Positions 19,030 to 28,258 of a DNA stretch of 64,000 nt are shown piece by piece. The first letter of the stretch is position 1. Each line of letters starts with the position of its first letter. The notes below the pieces were generated by a model. The model saw only the letters and a list, made by a program, of their open reading frames with translations. It searched no databases and was not told the origin of the DNA. Source of the DNA: Lampropedia puyangensis (GTDB lineage Bacteria > Pseudomonadota > Gammaproteobacteria > Burkholderiales > Burkholderiaceae_C); the NCBI RefSeq assembly GCF_004833285.1, contig NZ_STFG01000001.1, forward strand, positions 310,001-374,000, in the 5' to 3' direction. A program made the position numbers and the translations under genes.

Positions 19030-19083
19030 GGGTGTGAGCAATGCCAGAGAAAACGCTATACACCGCTGTGTAAAATCGCCGGC

Positions 19084-19668
19084 ATGAGTGATTATTCGTA
19101 TTTGTTTTCTGTTGCGTTGCTGTTGTTAACACCGGGTCCCACGAACACCTTATTGTTTGTTGTAGGCACTGAAATACCGTGGTACCAAGGTATTCGCTTT
19201 ATTGGTGTTGAGGTCGCAGGGTATTTGACTGCACTGATTTTGTGGCGTTACTTGGTGGTTTTTTTAAACAATACAGCGCCATCGATTTTGTTGGTGATCA
19301 AGATCGTTTCTGCGCTTTTCATTTTTTATTTAGCAACCAAGGTGTGGAGAAGTGCTAAAAAAATCAAGCAGAATCAGCCTTCAATACGGTTGGGAGCAAT
19401 GTATTTCGCCACGCTTTTGAATCCGAAGGCTTTGATTTTTATTAGTGCAATTTTTCCTTTTTCGCATATTGTCGAACCAGAGACTTTTTCGATAGTGCTG
19501 TTTCAGTTCGTGGCTGTTTTGATTCCAATAGGTGCTTTGTGGATGGCGCTTGGGGCCAAATTCGCGGTTTTAATGGAAACAGAGGCCAGAGTAGTGGCAT
19601 ACCGTGTCACTTCGATTGTTCTGGGTGGTTTTTCCCTTTATGCGATTAAATCCGTGTTGATACAGTGA
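19084..19668 (+). CDS. LysE/RhtB family amino acid exporter
   Basis: 194 residues with about six hydrophobic spans and the family start motif LLTPGPTNTLLF near residues 15-26; TLLNPKALIFI is the second typical block. These inner-membrane proteins export amino acids. The ATG is 54 bases after mutL on the same strand. The gene is visibly richer in A and T than its neighbours (many ttt/att/aaa codons), which may mean recent acquisition. No substrate can be assigned; proximity to lysine degradation is suggestive only, since mutL lies between. Confidence 0.85.
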   Translation: MSDYSYLFSVALLLLTPGPTNTLLFVVGTEIPWYQGIRFIGVEVAGYLTALILWRYLVVFLNNTAPSILLVIKIVSALFIFYLATKVWRSAKKIKQNQPSIRLGAMYFATLLNPKALIFISAIFPFSHIVEPETFSIVLFQFVAVLIPIGALWMALGAKFAVLMETEARVVAYRVTSIVLGGFSLYAIKSVLIQ

Positions 19669-19727
19669 CGTGCACAATTCAAAATTGTGGACGGTGCTTC
19701 GTTTTTTGGGGATGGCCGGGGCATTGT

Positions 19728-21248
19728 TTAAGCATCTTGTGATGCCAGTTGCTGGTTTGGTGTGCTTTCTTCTATCGTCACAGACCCTTTGAACCAACGC
19801 GCAATGCGTTGGTGCGTTTTTGGGCTTTGTCTTAGTTGCAGCTCTCCGCGGTCCAAGGCGTCCAATGCGCAGGCCATGGCAGGGTAAAACTGCTCTGAGT
19901 CGTAGGCAATCAAGACCAGATCCACGCCTGCATTCAATGCCCGTTTGGTGCTTTCGCAAATACCAAAGTGGTGGTAGAGCGCGCCCATGTTGATGTCGTC
20001 CGTGATAAATAGACCTTGGTAGTGCCATTCATGGCGCAGCATGCTGACCACTCTGGCTGAGAGCGATGCCGGGGTAGAAGGATCTAGATCAGTGAGTGTG
20101 ACATGGCCCAACATGATGGCTGCTGCCTGTGGCATGGTTTGGCGAAAAGGAATCCAATCGGTTTGGTTCAGTACGCTAGTGGGGGCCTCTACTGTGGCGC
20201 TGAAATGGTGTGTATCACTTCTTGTTCGTGAAAGTCCTGGAAAATGTTTCAACGTCGCTTGAACGCCGCTGTGCTGTAGCCCATGGATATAAGCGCTTGT
20301 GGCTTCGGCCACCACATAGGGCGAAGCGCTTAAGGTGCGGCGATCGAGCTGAGTGTGCGTGTCGAATGTGATGGGATGGTTGTTGGTCGGGGTGAGATCT
20401 GTGACAGGGCCGAAGTTGAGGTTGACGCCTAAACTGCGAAGCTCTTGACCTTGTTCTGCGCCATACGCGTATACGGCGAGCAGCGCATCTGCAGAGGCCT
20501 TTGGAGAGTGGGGGCTTTCAACCTCCTCTTGCAAAGTGTTGGGAAAGTCGACTAACAGTTGTGCCAGGGCAGGTCTCGATGGCAGAGGTGGACTCATGTG
20601 CTGAACGGCGCCACCCTCCTGATCTGCCGCAATGATTAGCGGTGGTAAGCCGTTGCGTTGGCGCAGGCGCTGCAGGGCCATGATTTCTGTGCGAATTTGA
20701 AAAGGTGTTTTGCCCTGCACATTGGCGCTGCGTAAATAAATGCCCGCAATGGCGCCGCGCGCAGTGAGCGTTGCGGCTTCGTCAAAGTCGCGATAGCTGA
20801 TGATGAAATGCCGGCCTAGAGTGGTCAGTGCTGGGCTGGAGCTGGAATGCGTGAGTACCAGCTTACGTGCATTGGAAAATGTCCATGCTTGCCAGCCAAT
20901 GGCAACTGCACTACAGGTGAACAGGCCAGTCAAAACTACGCACTCCACGAGTTGGGCTGTGGTGCTGAGACTGCGTGCGTGCGCAGGTATTGCGGCACTT
21001 CTTTCATCTGAATGTGTTGGCTTTTGCCGTGCACGCCACTGCGCAGCAAGGCTCCAGGTGCAGAGCACACCGACAGCCAAGAGTGCGCCTGCGATGGGCA
21101 AAATCCAAGGGCGAATAACCAGCAGATAGGGCGTGAAAGGATCATATGCGAGTAGTGCTGCACCCAGCGCAGCCAGCCACACTAACGTTTGGCAGAATGC
21201 TTTGCTGAGGCGATAGTGCAAAAGCGTTTGTAAGGTGCTTGCTCGCAT
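19728..21248 (-). CDS. Membrane-tethered family 3 glycoside hydrolase (NagZ-like)
   Basis: 506 residues. Three hydrophobic spans (about 18-36, 43-68, 95-117) precede a family 3 hydrolase domain from about 140 on. Its landmarks are IIAADQEGG, NFGPVTDL, KHFPG followed by a D-T-H triad like the NagZ Asp-His dyad, and FITDDINMGAL holding the presumed nucleophile Asp. NagZ cleaves N-acetylglucosamine from peptidoglycan fragments in the cytosol. Here positive charges flank the N-terminus and the second loop, so the domain should face the periplasm. In the first motif the usual arginine after GG is alanine (EGGAVQ). The start is two bases after the creD stop with GGAGG before it. Confidence 0.85.
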   Translation of the reverse strand: MRASTLQTLLHYRLSKAFCQTLVWLAALGAALLAYDPFTPYLLVIRPWILPIAGALLAVGVLCTWSLAAQWRARQKPTHSDERSAAIPAHARSLSTTAQLVECVVLTGLFTCSAVAIGWQAWTFSNARKLVLTHSSSSPALTTLGRHFIISYRDFDEAATLTARGAIAGIYLRSANVQGKTPFQIRTEIMALQRLRQRNGLPPLIIAADQEGGAVQHMSPPLPSRPALAQLLVDFPNTLQEEVESPHSPKASADALLAVYAYGAEQGQELRSLGVNLNFGPVTDLTPTNNHPITFDTHTQLDRRTLSASPYVVAEATSAYIHGLQHSGVQATLKHFPGLSRTRSDTHHFSATVEAPTSVLNQTDWIPFRQTMPQAAAIMLGHVTLTDLDPSTPASLSARVVSMLRHEWHYQGLFITDDINMGALYHHFGICESTKRALNAGVDLVLIAYDSEQFYPAMACALDALDRGELQLRQSPKTHQRIARWFKGSVTIEESTPNQQLASQDA

Positions 21249-21249
21249 T

Positions 21250-22614
21250 TCAGCCTCCCTGCACTTCATGCTGGCTAGGTGCTGGTGGTGCGCTGCGTTT
21301 TGCCGGAGACTGTATCAAGCCGTACCAATCCATGTGCCGGGTGCCCAGCATGACGGCAGCCAGAGCGATAAAGAGCAGTAAGCTGCCCATCAACAGAGCG
21401 TTGTCCTCAGAAAGCAATATGCCGTAAACAATCCCATACAGTGCGGTGATGCCTGCACCCGCTGCAAACCCCTTGCGGGTACTGTGCAGGACAGCGCTGG
21501 TATAGGCCGTAAGCAGGAGAACGCAAGCTGTTGCTGCGATCAGGTAGGCGATGGCAAATGGCAAGTGCTCTGAAAGAGAGACCAGCAGCAGGAAAAATAT
21601 AGCCAGAGCCAAGCCGACCAAGCCATATTGAATTGGATGGATTGCAGCGCGTTGGCTGGCCTCAAGCACGAACAGTGCGGAAAAAGTCAGCACTATGAAT
21701 AGCAAGCCGTATTTGATCGCACGTTCTGATTGTTGGTACGTGTTGGCAGGCTCGACAAAGCTGACCTGCAGGCGCTCTTGGTTGTCGGTCATGCCCGCAT
21801 CGAGTGCTTTGTCAAAATTGCGCGCCAGATGTGACACTTGCCATTGGGCGTTGTAGCCCCCATCACTGATGGCATGTGTGGTGGGGAGGAAGCGCCCTTG
21901 AAAACTGGGATGGGGCCAGTTTGATTGCATCGCCACGTCGGTTTGCGCTGCGGTTGGGGCTATTGCGATAGAGCTGGTGCCCATCACGTCCAGATTCATT
22001 TCAAAAGCGAGGTGATGAGTCTGACTCAAATCTATCGGGCCAAGGTCGGCGTAAATCGCTGCGGAGTCGAATGCCCCTTTATTGCCCGCTTGGAATGCGA
22101 TTTCGCGATTGGATATGCGCAGTGCCGGGCTATTGGTAATGCCGCGTTGGTCACTGATGCCCAGCACCACATAGGCTTGGGCATCAACTACTTCGCCTAA
22201 TGGCGTACCGCTCAAATACGGTTGAAGCGAGATGGTGCCCTGCAATGTCCATTGCGAACGAAACAAGTTGGCATGGTAAATGCCGCGTTTGCGTGCCTCT
22301 ACAGCGGCATTACCTTGCCAAAGCGTGGTGCGGGGCGCAAGCAATTGCTTGTGGTGCACATAACGCGTTTTTGGAGGTAATGCCAAGCCGTCTTTGTCCC
22401 TGTCGGTTTCTGTGATTTTTTCGCGCCATTCAACCAAAACGACAGGGCCTGTGAGCACTTGTGCGCTTGCGGCTGCGTTGGCAATGTCTTGCTCCACGCT
22501 GGTTTGTAGCCACGCTCTCTCACGGATTTGTCCCAGAATCATCGACAAGGCCACTTGCAGGCCAATCACGATCACACCAATGATGGCCGCTTTCATCGCC
22601 AAACGGTATTGCAT
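21250..22614 (-). CDS. creD: CreD family inner-membrane protein
   Basis: 454 residues. One N-terminal hydrophobic span, a large periplasmic beta-rich part (VLTGPVVLVEWREKI, RSQWTLQGTISL) and about four to five clustered spans at the C-terminus are the CreD layout. CreD is a cell envelope protein of unknown biochemistry; in several proteobacteria it is controlled by the CreBC/BlrAB two-component system and linked to beta-lactam response. The ATG has GGGGAG seven bases upstream. A perfect TTCAC-N6-TTCAC tag lies 63 bases before the start. The GH3 gene follows immediately, so the two form an operon. No creB or creC gene is in the window. Confidence 0.9.
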   Translation of the reverse strand: MQYRLAMKAAIIGVIVIGLQVALSMILGQIRERAWLQTSVEQDIANAAASAQVLTGPVVLVEWREKITETDRDKDGLALPPKTRYVHHKQLLAPRTTLWQGNAAVEARKRGIYHANLFRSQWTLQGTISLQPYLSGTPLGEVVDAQAYVVLGISDQRGITNSPALRISNREIAFQAGNKGAFDSAAIYADLGPIDLSQTHHLAFEMNLDVMGTSSIAIAPTAAQTDVAMQSNWPHPSFQGRFLPTTHAISDGGYNAQWQVSHLARNFDKALDAGMTDNQERLQVSFVEPANTYQQSERAIKYGLLFIVLTFSALFVLEASQRAAIHPIQYGLVGLALAIFFLLLVSLSEHLPFAIAYLIAATACVLLLTAYTSAVLHSTRKGFAAGAGITALYGIVYGILLSEDNALLMGSLLLFIALAAVMLGTRHMDWYGLIQSPAKRSAPPAPSQHEVQGG

Positions 22615-22676
22615 ATGTGCTCCCCTTATTCGTTAGATGCAGTGCGGGGAGTGTGCAAATCTGTTTAGAAATCGGC

Positions 22677-22692
22677 GTGAATCGTCTGTGAA
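22677..22692 (-). promoter_or_regulatory. cre-tag (TTCAC-N6-TTCAC) upstream of creD
   Basis: The reverse strand reads TTCACAGACGATTCAC, a perfect direct repeat with a 6-base spacer. It equals the published consensus for CreB/BlrA response regulator binding. A third TTCAC on the same strand lies at 22710-22714, exactly 22 bases (two 11-base repeats) from the nearest copy. Confidence 0.8.
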
Positions 22693-22893
22693 GCCTGCAT
22701 GCGTGCAATGTGAAATGGTCTCGCTATTTGGTGGCTGCGGCCATATGTGCACCATTGATGTGCAGGCTGCGCCACCCTGAATGAGTTGCAAAAAGTTGCA
22801 TTGTTGTGGGAAATAACTGTTTCAAATGGCTCGGCTGTAACAGGTTTGTGATTATTCTGTGGTCTGGTACTAACCCTTATAAGAAGGTATCCC

Positions 22894-24237
22894 ATGAATA
22901 CAACACAAGCCCCTGCGGCGCAGTACAACCTGCGTCGTTCGGTTTCCAATACGCTCAAGGGCTCAGCAGGTAACTTGGTGGAGTGGTATGACGTTTATGT
23001 CTATTCCGTTTTCGCCGTGTATTTTGAGTCGCAGTTTTTTGCTGCAGACGATAAAAATGCCACGCTGTATGTCTGGGCTATTTTTGCCATGACATTTTTA
23101 ATGCGCCCGTTAGGAGCGTGGTATTTCGGTCGTTTTGCCGATCGCTATGGCCGCCGTTTGGCGCTCACGGTTTCTGTGACGATGATGGCTGCTTGCTCTT
23201 TCGTGATTGCAATTACGCCTTCTGCGGCCAGTATTGGCGCTGCTGCAGCGGTAATTTTGCTGCTGGCGCGATTAGTGCAAGGTTTCGCCACTGGCGGCGA
23301 ATACGGCACCAGCGCGACCTATATGTCTGAGGCCGCGATCCCTGGCCGGCGAGGTTTTCTGTCCTCCTTTCACTACGTCACTTTGGTTGGCGGGCATGTT
23401 TTGGCGCAAGCCGTGTTGCTGTTGATGCTGACGTTTTTCGATAAGAGCGCTATCTCTGACTGGGGCTGGCGTGTTGCATTCGGCTTGGGTGGTATTGGCG
23501 CGATCGTAGTGTTTTGGTTGCGTCAAACCATGGACGAGTCCCTCTCTGCAGAACAAATCTCCAAAGCGCGTGAAGGCAAAGCCAAGAACACTGGTTCTTT
23601 ACGGGAATTGTTCGTCAACCAATGGAGACCACTGCTGCTGTGTTTCTTGGTGACTGCGGGTGGAACCATTGCGTTTTATACCTATTCCGTTACCGGCCCC
23701 AAAATGATCCAAAGCGCTTTCTCGGGCGGCAGTGTGATGACTGGAACGCTGATCAACCTCGCGGCGTTGGTGTTGCTGATGGTGATGCAGCCTGTTGGAG
23801 GGTGGCTGTCAGATATCGTTGGTCGCAAAGCACTATTGGTATTTTTCGGTTTGGGAGGCGTGCTCTACACATGGTATTTGGTGCAGTATTTGCCGCAGCA
23901 AACGGATTGGCGCGTTGCATTTCTGGTACTGGCTGTGGGCTTTATCATTTTGACGGGCTATACCTCTATCAATGCTGTGGTGAAGGCTGAGTTGTTCCCA
24001 ACCCATGTTCGCGCTTTGGGTGTTGGCCTGGGCTATGCGCTGGCCAATTCTGCATTCGGTGGAACTGCTCCTTTGTTCTACCAAGCTGCACTCAAAAGTG
24101 ATCAAGTCACCACGTTTGTGGTGTATGCCACCGTGATGATGTTTATTTCATTGATCGTGTACGCCTTTTTCTTGCCCAAACAAGGTGACAACTGGCTTGA
24201 TAATGAGCATGCCATGCAGAAAAAACACGGGCATTGA
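22894..24237 (+). CDS. MHS-type MFS symporter, KgtP-like
   Basis: 447 residues, about 12 membrane spans. The metabolite:H+ symporter signature is clear: GNLVEWYDVYVYS near the start, LMRPLGAWYFGRFADRYGRR between spans 2 and 3, and ARLVQGFATGGEYGTSATYMSEA. The last stretch closely resembles the E. coli 2-oxoglutarate permease KgtP, so a dicarboxylate or 2-oxoglutarate substrate is likely. A Shine-Dalgarno AAGGT stands 6 bases before the ATG. It is a single-gene unit ended by an intrinsic terminator. Confidence 0.92.
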   Translation: MNTTQAPAAQYNLRRSVSNTLKGSAGNLVEWYDVYVYSVFAVYFESQFFAADDKNATLYVWAIFAMTFLMRPLGAWYFGRFADRYGRRLALTVSVTMMAACSFVIAITPSAASIGAAAAVILLLARLVQGFATGGEYGTSATYMSEAAIPGRRGFLSSFHYVTLVGGHVLAQAVLLLMLTFFDKSAISDWGWRVAFGLGGIGAIVVFWLRQTMDESLSAEQISKAREGKAKNTGSLRELFVNQWRPLLLCFLVTAGGTIAFYTYSVTGPKMIQSAFSGGSVMTGTLINLAALVLLMVMQPVGGWLSDIVGRKALLVFFGLGGVLYTWYLVQYLPQQTDWRVAFLVLAVGFIILTGYTSINAVVKAELFPTHVRALGVGLGYALANSAFGGTAPLFYQAALKSDQVTTFVVYATVMMFISLIVYAFFLPKQGDNWLDNEHAMQKKHGH

Positions 24238-24279
24238 GGTTTGATGGATGCACCGTAAGGTGTGTTAATCGATCGAAAG

Positions 24280-24312
24280 AAACGACGGTGTAGAAACCGT
24301 CGTTTTTTTATT
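24280..24312 (+). terminator. Intrinsic terminator of the KgtP-like gene
   Basis: AAACGACGGT, short loop, ACCGTCGTTT, then TTTTTATTTT. It lies between convergent genes. Confidence 0.9.
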
Positions 24313-24349
24313 TTGAGATGCGTGATGTTTGTTTTTCTTTCCAGTCAAT

Positions 24350-25408
24350 TCAGAGTGTGCGGCGAAGCCAGGGGACTGAATGCAGTAACCCCGCCACTGC
24401 GAAGGAAGATAGGAGCACTGCCGAGGAGACCAGCGGGATGAACAACCATGTTCCGAGTGTCTGCAAGGATTGCAGGTATGGGCTCAGCACCTCGATCAGC
24501 AAAGGATGGATCAGATAGACCCCAAAGCTCAGGCGTGCAGCCTGTGGCGTCCAGCGTCCCAGTATGGGGCGTGTCCATGATTGCAAAAGAACAAAGACCA
24601 GTAAAGACATGGGCAGCACGGTGATGCTCACATATTCATAAAAATACAAGCCTTTGGCCAAGCCTGACATTTGGCTGAGAACGTACAGCCCCAGCATGGT
24701 GGCGAGGATGCTCAGCAGCAGTAATCCAATTTGCACTGCCTTTGTACGGCTGGACTGAGCCGTCACGCTAGCACACCGTGGTGTCGCAGCCCAAACGTAA
24801 TAGCCTAAGTAGGGCAAAAATAAAGTGAAAAATTGAGGTGCCGTGGCATGCTCCAACAATGCGAATGCAGCGTTGTGTAGCGCCCCTAGTGCCAATAGTG
24901 TCCATGCCAGGTGGCGCTGCTGCGCAATGGAGAGGTGTGCCATTAATCTTGCAAGCCAAGGGGTCACGAGAGACAAGCCAGTGAGCATGAATAAGAACCA
25001 CAGATGAAAGTGTGGGGCTCCTCTGAGCCATTGCTCAGGCAAGGCTGCCCAAAGTGCGGTTCTGACTTGTGGAGTGGCTTGCCAAAGTTGCCATGCTTGG
25101 TAGAACAGTCCCCAAAACAGCAGGGGAATCAGCAAACGGCTGGCACGTTTTTTCAAGAAACCCAATGTGTCAGAGGTTACCGCAGTGGGTAGTAAAAGAT
25201 AGCCGCTGAGCATGACAAACACCGGCACACACCAGCGTGTCGCACTGTCATAAGTATTGCCTGCCCACCAACTGTTGGAGCCTATAGGCGCAAAGACGAC
25301 GGGGCTTGCTGAGATATGAAGCACCACCACCGCTACCGCAGCCACTAACCGGGCGTTGTCAATCCATGTATTGGCTATTGTGTGCGGTGTTTGGGGTGCG
25401 TTTGACAT
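24350..25408 (-). CDS. Acyltransferase family 3 membrane protein
   Basis: 352 residues, about ten hydrophobic spans. The start WIDNARLVAAVAVVVLHI carries the family's NARL and catalytic histidine (LH). VPVFVMLSGYLLLP and the basic loop KKRASRLLIPLLFWG follow, as in WecH/OafA-type O-acetyltransferases. Such proteins move acetyl or other acyl groups onto envelope polysaccharides or glycolipids across the inner membrane. It lies 88 bases downstream of the 2-oxoacid dehydrogenase operon on the other side of a gene start, with no obvious functional link. Acceptor and donor are unknown. Confidence 0.9.
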   Translation of the reverse strand: MSNAPQTPHTIANTWIDNARLVAAVAVVVLHISASPVVFAPIGSNSWWAGNTYDSATRWCVPVFVMLSGYLLLPTAVTSDTLGFLKKRASRLLIPLLFWGLFYQAWQLWQATPQVRTALWAALPEQWLRGAPHFHLWFLFMLTGLSLVTPWLARLMAHLSIAQQRHLAWTLLALGALHNAAFALLEHATAPQFFTLFLPYLGYYVWAATPRCASVTAQSSRTKAVQIGLLLLSILATMLGLYVLSQMSGLAKGLYFYEYVSITVLPMSLLVFVLLQSWTRPILGRWTPQAARLSFGVYLIHPLLIEVLSPYLQSLQTLGTWLFIPLVSSAVLLSSFAVAGLLHSVPWLRRTL

Positions 25409-25495
25409 GCGCTTCTCTACATGATGGGGCGCATGCCATGGGCGTGTTTTCCCTGTGCGATGGGCTCATCAAGTAGTTGCCAGTATTGCTGGACT

Positions 25496-26914
25496 TTAGA
25501 CATGCAATGCATGGCCTAAAGCGCGCAACGCAGCTTCCTGGATCGCTTCACCCAAAGTCGGGTGCGCGTGGATGGTGTGCGCCACATCTTCCAGGTAAGC
25601 GCCCATTTCCATCGATTGCGAGAAGGCAGCCACCAACTCAGCCACATGGCCGCCGACGGCTTGCCAGCCGAGAATGCGGTGGTTGTCTTTCCGAGCGACA
25701 ACGCGGATGAAGCCTTCTGTATCTTCCAAGCTCATGGCGCGGCCGTTGGCAGAAAAGGGGAACTGTGCAGTCAACACCTCATGCCCTGCGGCCTTGGCTT
25801 CATCGGGCGACAAGCCTACGGAGACGACTTCAGGGTCCGTAAAACACACGGCTGGTATTTGCTGCGGCTGGAAGTGGCGGGTTTTTCCGCTGATGATTTC
25901 AGCCACCATTTCACCCTGTGCCATCGCGCGGTGCGCCAGCATGGGCTCACCGGTGACGTCACCAATCGCCCAAACATTTTTCATGCTGGTTTTGCATTGG
26001 TCGTCCACCAACACTGCGCGGCCTTTCATGGTCAGTTGCAGGCTTTCCAGGTTGTAGCCTTCGGTACGCGGTTTTCGGCCGACAGCCACCAACACTTGAT
26101 CGGCCTTCAACGTGACGACCTTGGCGCTTTCATCGCCTGCAGGGCGAATCTCCACACCGGCGCCTTTGCCTTTGACGGCACCAATGACTTGGTGTTTCAA
26201 ATACAGCTTGATACCGAGCTTTTCCAGACGCGTTTGCACGGGCTTGGTCAGCTCTGCATCGTAGGCGGGCAAGATGCGTTCTGCCGCTTCAATCACGGTG
26301 ACTGCCACACCCAGTTTGCGGTAGGTGATGCCCAATTCCAAGCCGATATAACCGCCGCCCACCACAATCAATTGTTTGGGCAATTGCGCGGGGGAGAGGG
26401 CCTCGGTGCTGGAGATGACTTTGTCACCATCAAACGGCAGGATAGGCAGTTCCACCGGCACCGAGCCATTGGCGAGCAACAAATGCTCACACTGAATGCG
26501 GTGGGTGATCGTGCCATCTGCGCCACGCACGTCAACGGATTTGCCATCAACAATGTGCGCCCAGCCGTTGACCACTTGCACTTTTTGGCGTTTGAGTAAT
26601 GCGCCTACGCCACCGGTGAGGCGTTTGACGATGTCGTCCTTCCACGCAATGGTTTTGACCACATCCAGCGCTGGTTTTTGCAGACTAATCCCAAGAGGGG
26701 AGGATTGGCTGGCAAAGTCTTGCACTTTGGCAAATTCACCCGCAGCATGGATCAAAGCTTTGGATGGAATGCAGCCAATGTTCAGGCAGGTGCCGCCCAA
26801 AGAGGCGCTTTCGACCAAAGTGGTTTGAATACCCAATTGGCCAGCACGGATGGCCGCGATATAGCCGCCGGGTCCGCCGCCCAAGACCAGCAGTTTGGTT
26901 TGTATGGTTTGCAT
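25496..26914 (-). CDS. lpd: Dihydrolipoyl dehydrogenase (E3) of the branched-chain complex
   Basis: 472 residues. The FAD motif is [19 protein letters not shown], then the redox disulfide [16 protein letters not shown], the NAD motif [15 protein letters not shown], and the C-terminal catalytic His segment [16 protein letters not shown]. It reoxidises the dihydrolipoyl arms of the complex and reduces NAD. GGAGA lies 8 bases before the ATG at 26914. It is the last gene of the bkd-type operon, 11 bases past the E2 stop. Confidence 0.96.
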   Translation of the reverse strand: MQTIQTKLLVLGGGPGGYIAAIRAGQLGIQTTLVESASLGGTCLNIGCIPSKALIHAAGEFAKVQDFASQSSPLGISLQKPALDVVKTIAWKDDIVKRLTGGVGALLKRQKVQVVNGWAHIVDGKSVDVRGADGTITHRIQCEHLLLANGSVPVELPILPFDGDKVISSTEALSPAQLPKQLIVVGGGYIGLELGITYRKLGVAVTVIEAAERILPAYDAELTKPVQTRLEKLGIKLYLKHQVIGAVKGKGAGVEIRPAGDESAKVVTLKADQVLVAVGRKPRTEGYNLESLQLTMKGRAVLVDDQCKTSMKNVWAIGDVTGEPMLAHRAMAQGEMVAEIISGKTRHFQPQQIPAVCFTDPEVVSVGLSPDEAKAAGHEVLTAQFPFSANGRAMSLEDTEGFIRVVARKDNHRILGWQAVGGHVAELVAAFSQSMEMGAYLEDVAHTIHAHPTLGEAIQEAALRALGHALHV

Positions 26915-26925
26915 GGTCAATCTCC

Positions 26926-28257
26926 TCAATCAATAAACAGGGTGGCAGGCGTTTCAAGCAGGCTGCGCACAGCCTGAATGAAGCGCGCAGCATCCATGCC
27001 ATCGACCACACGGTGGTCGAACGAGGATGAGAGATTCATGGTTTTGCGTACCACGATCTGGCCATTCAAGACCACAGGCTTTTCGACCATGCGGTTCACG
27101 GCCACGATGCCCACTTCTGGGTAGTTGATCACTGGTGTGCTGACGATGCCGCCCAAAGGGCCAAGGCTGGAGAGGGTGATGGTGGAGCCACTCAGCTCAT
27201 CGCGTGTGGCCTTGCCTGCCCGAGCTGCATCCGCCAAGCGTGACACTTCTGCGGCATTGCCCCACAAATCACGCGATTCGGCATGGCGCAGCACGGCAAC
27301 AACCAAACCGTTGTCCGTTTGTGCGGCAATGCCCAAGTGCACTCCGTCGTAACGGGTGACCACGCCAGCATCGTCATCAAAGCGGGCGTTGATTTGGGGG
27401 AAGTCACGCAACGCCACCACCATCGCCCGCGCAATCAACGGAATCATGGTGAGCTTGCCGCGCTCTTTGCCGTATTGCGTATTGAGCTTGACGCGCAGGG
27501 CTTCCACTTCCGTCACATCCACTTCTTCCACATAGGTGAAGTGGGGGATGCGGCGTTTGGATTCCTGCATCTTCTCGGCAATTTTGCGGCGCAGGCCAAT
27601 CACAGGCACTGCTTGTGCGCCGGTGCGTGGTGCATATTGCGCGCCGCTGGCACCGGCGCTGGCTGGGCCTTGTTGCCCTTGGATATAGGTATCCAAGTCT
27701 TCATGCAGGATGCGGCCTTGCGGGCCGCTGCCATTGACGAATTGCAGTTCAATACCTAAGTCCCAAGCGCGGCGGCGCACGGCAGGTGATGCCAGTGGCG
27801 CTTCGCCAAAGCTGCGTGGGGCAGCGGGTGCGCGAACCGTGCTGGTCGTTGAGGCGGGTGCCGTTTTAGTTGTCTGTGTTGGTGTTGTTGGTGCAGCAAC
27901 GGGCGCAGGCGTGGCTGCCTTTGTTTCTACAGCCGCAGCAGATGCCGCTGCTTTCTCTGGTGCCACTGCTGCAGCAGGCGATGCCGCAGCCGCTTCAGCG
28001 CTGATATTGCCTTCGCCTTCGACTTCAATGCGAATCAGCTCAGAGCCGACCGCCATCATCTCGCCCAGTTTTCCGCCCAATGCCAGCACTTTGCCCGCCA
28101 CGGGTGAGGGGATTTCGACGGCGGCCTTGTCGGTCATCACGTCTGCGAGGTTTTGATCTTCCTTGATGGTATCGCCCACTTGCACGTGCCACGCCACCAG
28201 TTCCACTTCTGCGATGCCTTCACCAATGTCCGGCATTTTGATGATATGAATACCCAT
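26926..28257 (-). CDS. bkdB: Branched-chain 2-oxoacid dehydrogenase E2 (dihydrolipoyl acyltransferase)
   Basis: 443 residues. An N-terminal lipoyl domain carries the lipoylated lysine in [12 protein letters not shown] (about 44). An Ala/Pro/Thr-rich linker follows, then a peripheral-subunit-binding domain ([14 protein letters not shown]...GRILHED) at about 155-190. The C-terminal acyltransferase catalytic domain ends with the active-site [12 protein letters not shown]. The single lipoyl domain and FDHRVVDG pattern fit BCKDH E2. It transfers isobutyryl, isovaleryl or 2-methylbutyryl groups from E1 to CoA. The gene is one base downstream of the E1-beta stop, so translation is tightly coupled. 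Confidence 0.95.
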   Translation of the reverse strand: MGIHIIKMPDIGEGIAEVELVAWHVQVGDTIKEDQNLADVMTDKAAVEIPSPVAGKVLALGGKLGEMMAVGSELIRIEVEGEGNISAEAAAASPAAAVAPEKAAASAAAVETKAATPAPVAAPTTPTQTTKTAPASTTSTVRAPAAPRSFGEAPLASPAVRRRAWDLGIELQFVNGSGPQGRILHEDLDTYIQGQQGPASAGASGAQYAPRTGAQAVPVIGLRRKIAEKMQESKRRIPHFTYVEEVDVTEVEALRVKLNTQYGKERGKLTMIPLIARAMVVALRDFPQINARFDDDAGVVTRYDGVHLGIAAQTDNGLVVAVLRHAESRDLWGNAAEVSRLADAARAGKATRDELSGSTITLSSLGPLGGIVSTPVINYPEVGIVAVNRMVEKPVVLNGQIVVRKTMNLSSSFDHRVVDGMDAARFIQAVRSLLETPATLFID

Positions 28258-28258
28258 G

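Noticed and set aside
25562-26599. 345-codon plus-strand frame opposite the E3 dehydrogenase gene
   Set aside because: Long only because of third-position base bias; the opposite strand has all dihydrolipoyl dehydrogenase motifs and this frame has none.
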